In this document: piece after piece, positions 5,522-6,489 of the stretch
Position numbering within the stretch: the stretch's first letter is position 1
Layout of the letters: each line of letters opens with the position of its first letter
Source: Actinomycetota bacterium
GTDB lineage: Bacteria; Actinomycetota; Humimicrobiia; Humimicrobiales; Humimicrobiaceae
DNA: 6,489 nt
NCBI GenBank assembly: GCA_023379515.1
Contig: JAMCQQ010000081.1
Coordinates: 1 to 6,489, forward strand
Reading direction: 5' to 3'
Position numbers and translations under genes: made by a program
The notes under the pieces: model-generated
Database searches by the model: none
Seen by the model: the letters and a program-made list of their open reading frames with translations, nothing else
What the model was told of the DNA's origin: nothing

Positions 5522-6489
5522 ATGTATAAAACTAAAGAGGTTAAAGTTGGATTAGTGCAGATTGGCGAAAACTTTAATAATCAGTATTATCTGCCATATT
5601 CAATAGGGCTGCTGCAAGCCTACGCAAAGAAGTATCTTAAAAAATACGATGATTTTACTTTTCTCCAACCACTTTATAAAAGGCTTCCTTTTGATAAGAT
5701 TATTTCACATTTTAAAGAGACTGACATAGTTTTTTTCAGTGTCTACATGTGGAATTTTAATTTTAGCCTTGAAATTGCAAAGAGAATAAAGCTAAAGAAT
5801 CCCGGTTGCTTTATTGTTTTTGGAGGACCACAGATACCGGAGAATTCTAAAGCAATGGAGCTTCTGCTCCGCAAGTTTCCGTTTATTAATATTGCTTGTT
5901 ACGGAGAAGGTGAGAATCCATTTGTAGAGATACTGGAAAACTTCCAGGAAAAAACATGGCAGAGGGTGTCTTCGATAGGATATATCAAACCCGATAATTC
6001 CTTTGTAAGAAATAAAAGGACTGAGAGGATTTCTGATTTAAATCAGATTCCTTCGCCATATTTAGATGAAATTTTTAAGCCCTTAATGAACGCTAATCCA
6101 GAAGAGTCATGGTCTGCTATGTGGGAGAGTAACAGGGGATGTCCTTTTTCCTGTTCTTATTGTTCCTGGGGTAACAGCTCTAGAAAAAGTGTCTATCAGT
6201 ATGATATGGACAGAGTTTTAAGCGAAATAGACTGGTTTAGTAAAAATAGGATTGAGTTTATTTTCTGCTGTGATGCCAATTTCGGCTTATTTAAATACAG
6301 GGATATGCAAATTGTTGATAAGGTAGTGGAGAACAAAAAGAGATTCGATTATCCCAAAGCTTTTTCTGTTCAAAGTACGAAAAATGCCACCAAAACAATC
6401 TTTGAAATTCAGAGAAAATTAAATTCTGCCGGCCTGCAAAAAGGAGTGAATCTGGCGCTGCAGTCCGTTAATAAACAAACTTCATTGTC
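5522..6489 (+). CDS. B12-binding-type radical SAM protein (3' end missing)
   Basis: Predicted radical enzyme that uses a [4Fe-4S] cluster and S-adenosylmethionine; the N-terminal domain is of the cobalamin-binding type. 322 complete codons are visible with no stop before the window ends. The N-terminus begins with a short strand (KVGLVQIG), then YYLPYSIGLLQAYAKKY, typical of this family. IVFFSVYMWNF and IVFGGPQIPE (GGP at 101-103) continue the Rossmann-like domain. The usual cobalamin-ligand D-x-H-x-x-G is not seen, so B12 may bind without a lower histidine ligand or not at all. ESNRGCPFSCSYCSWG carries the cluster cysteines C207, C211 and C214 in C-x3-C-x2-C. CCDANFG at about 242-248 is a further family-like stretch. 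The ATG at 5522 is 8 bases after the E1 beta stop; AAGG at 5515-5518 leaves only 3 bases of spacer. C-methylation, rearrangement or another modification in glycan or lipid synthesis are all possible. Confidence 0.85.
   Translation, partial: MYKTKEVKVGLVQIGENFNNQYYLPYSIGLLQAYAKKYLKKYDDFTFLQPLYKRLPFDKIISHFKETDIVFFSVYMWNFNFSLEIAKRIKLKNPGCFIVFGGPQIPENSKAMELLLRKFPFINIACYGEGENPFVEILENFQEKTWQRVSSIGYIKPDNSFVRNKRTERISDLNQIPSPYLDEIFKPLMNANPEESWSAMWESNRGCPFSCSYCSWGNSSRKSVYQYDMDRVLSEIDWFSKNRIEFIFCCDANFGLFKYRDMQIVDKVVENKKRFDYPKAFSVQSTKNATKTIFEIQRKLNSAGLQKGVNLALQSVNKQTSL

Noticed and set aside
1..6489. CRISPR array, insertion sequence, tRNA or rRNA gene
   Set aside because: No regularly spaced repeats, transposase motifs, terminal inverted repeats or cloverleaf-like segments were seen; coding genes fill nearly the whole window.

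Overview
The window is a gene-dense piece of a surface-glycan (O-antigen, capsule or glycolipid type) locus from a bacterium. All seven supported genes lie on the plus strand. By eye the DNA is AT-rich, with about 40% G+C or a little less, uses AGA/AGG and ATA codons freely and has recognisable AGGAGG-type ribosome sites. The phylum cannot be named from this window. A low-GC Gram-negative or candidate-phylum bacterium is a guess based on the gene content.

Layout: (1) 1-927 is the 3' part of a GT-B (GT4-like) glycosyltransferase whose start lies upstream. (2) 928-1030 is a roughly 100-base AT-rich gap with a short perfect palindrome and no convincing promoter or terminator. (3) 1031-1900 encodes an FkbM-type SAM methyltransferase. 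(4) 1922-2935 encodes an extended SDR that resembles GDP-mannose 4,6-dehydratase. (5) 2910-3500 encodes a Nudix hydrolase with a perfect Nudix box that starts inside the preceding gene. (6) 3514-4473 and 4470-5513 encode the alpha and beta subunits of a thiamine-diphosphate 2-oxoacid dehydrogenase E1, coupled by an ATGA overlap. (7) 5522-6489 is the 5' part of a B12-binding-type radical SAM protein that runs off the window.

From the methyltransferase onward the genes are separated by 21 bases or fewer or overlap, so 1031-6489 reads as one transcription unit. The working picture is nucleotide-sugar conversion (SDR), further modification of the sugar or an attached group (E1 pair, Nudix, radical SAM), O-methylation (FkbM) and glycosyl transfer (GT4). 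The most interesting element is the E1 alpha/beta pair. It has no E2 acyltransferase, E3 dehydrogenase or lipoyl domain in the window and sits immediately behind a keto-sugar-forming SDR. It may therefore be a carboligase or acyl-transfer system working on sugars, not central metabolism. That role is an inference.
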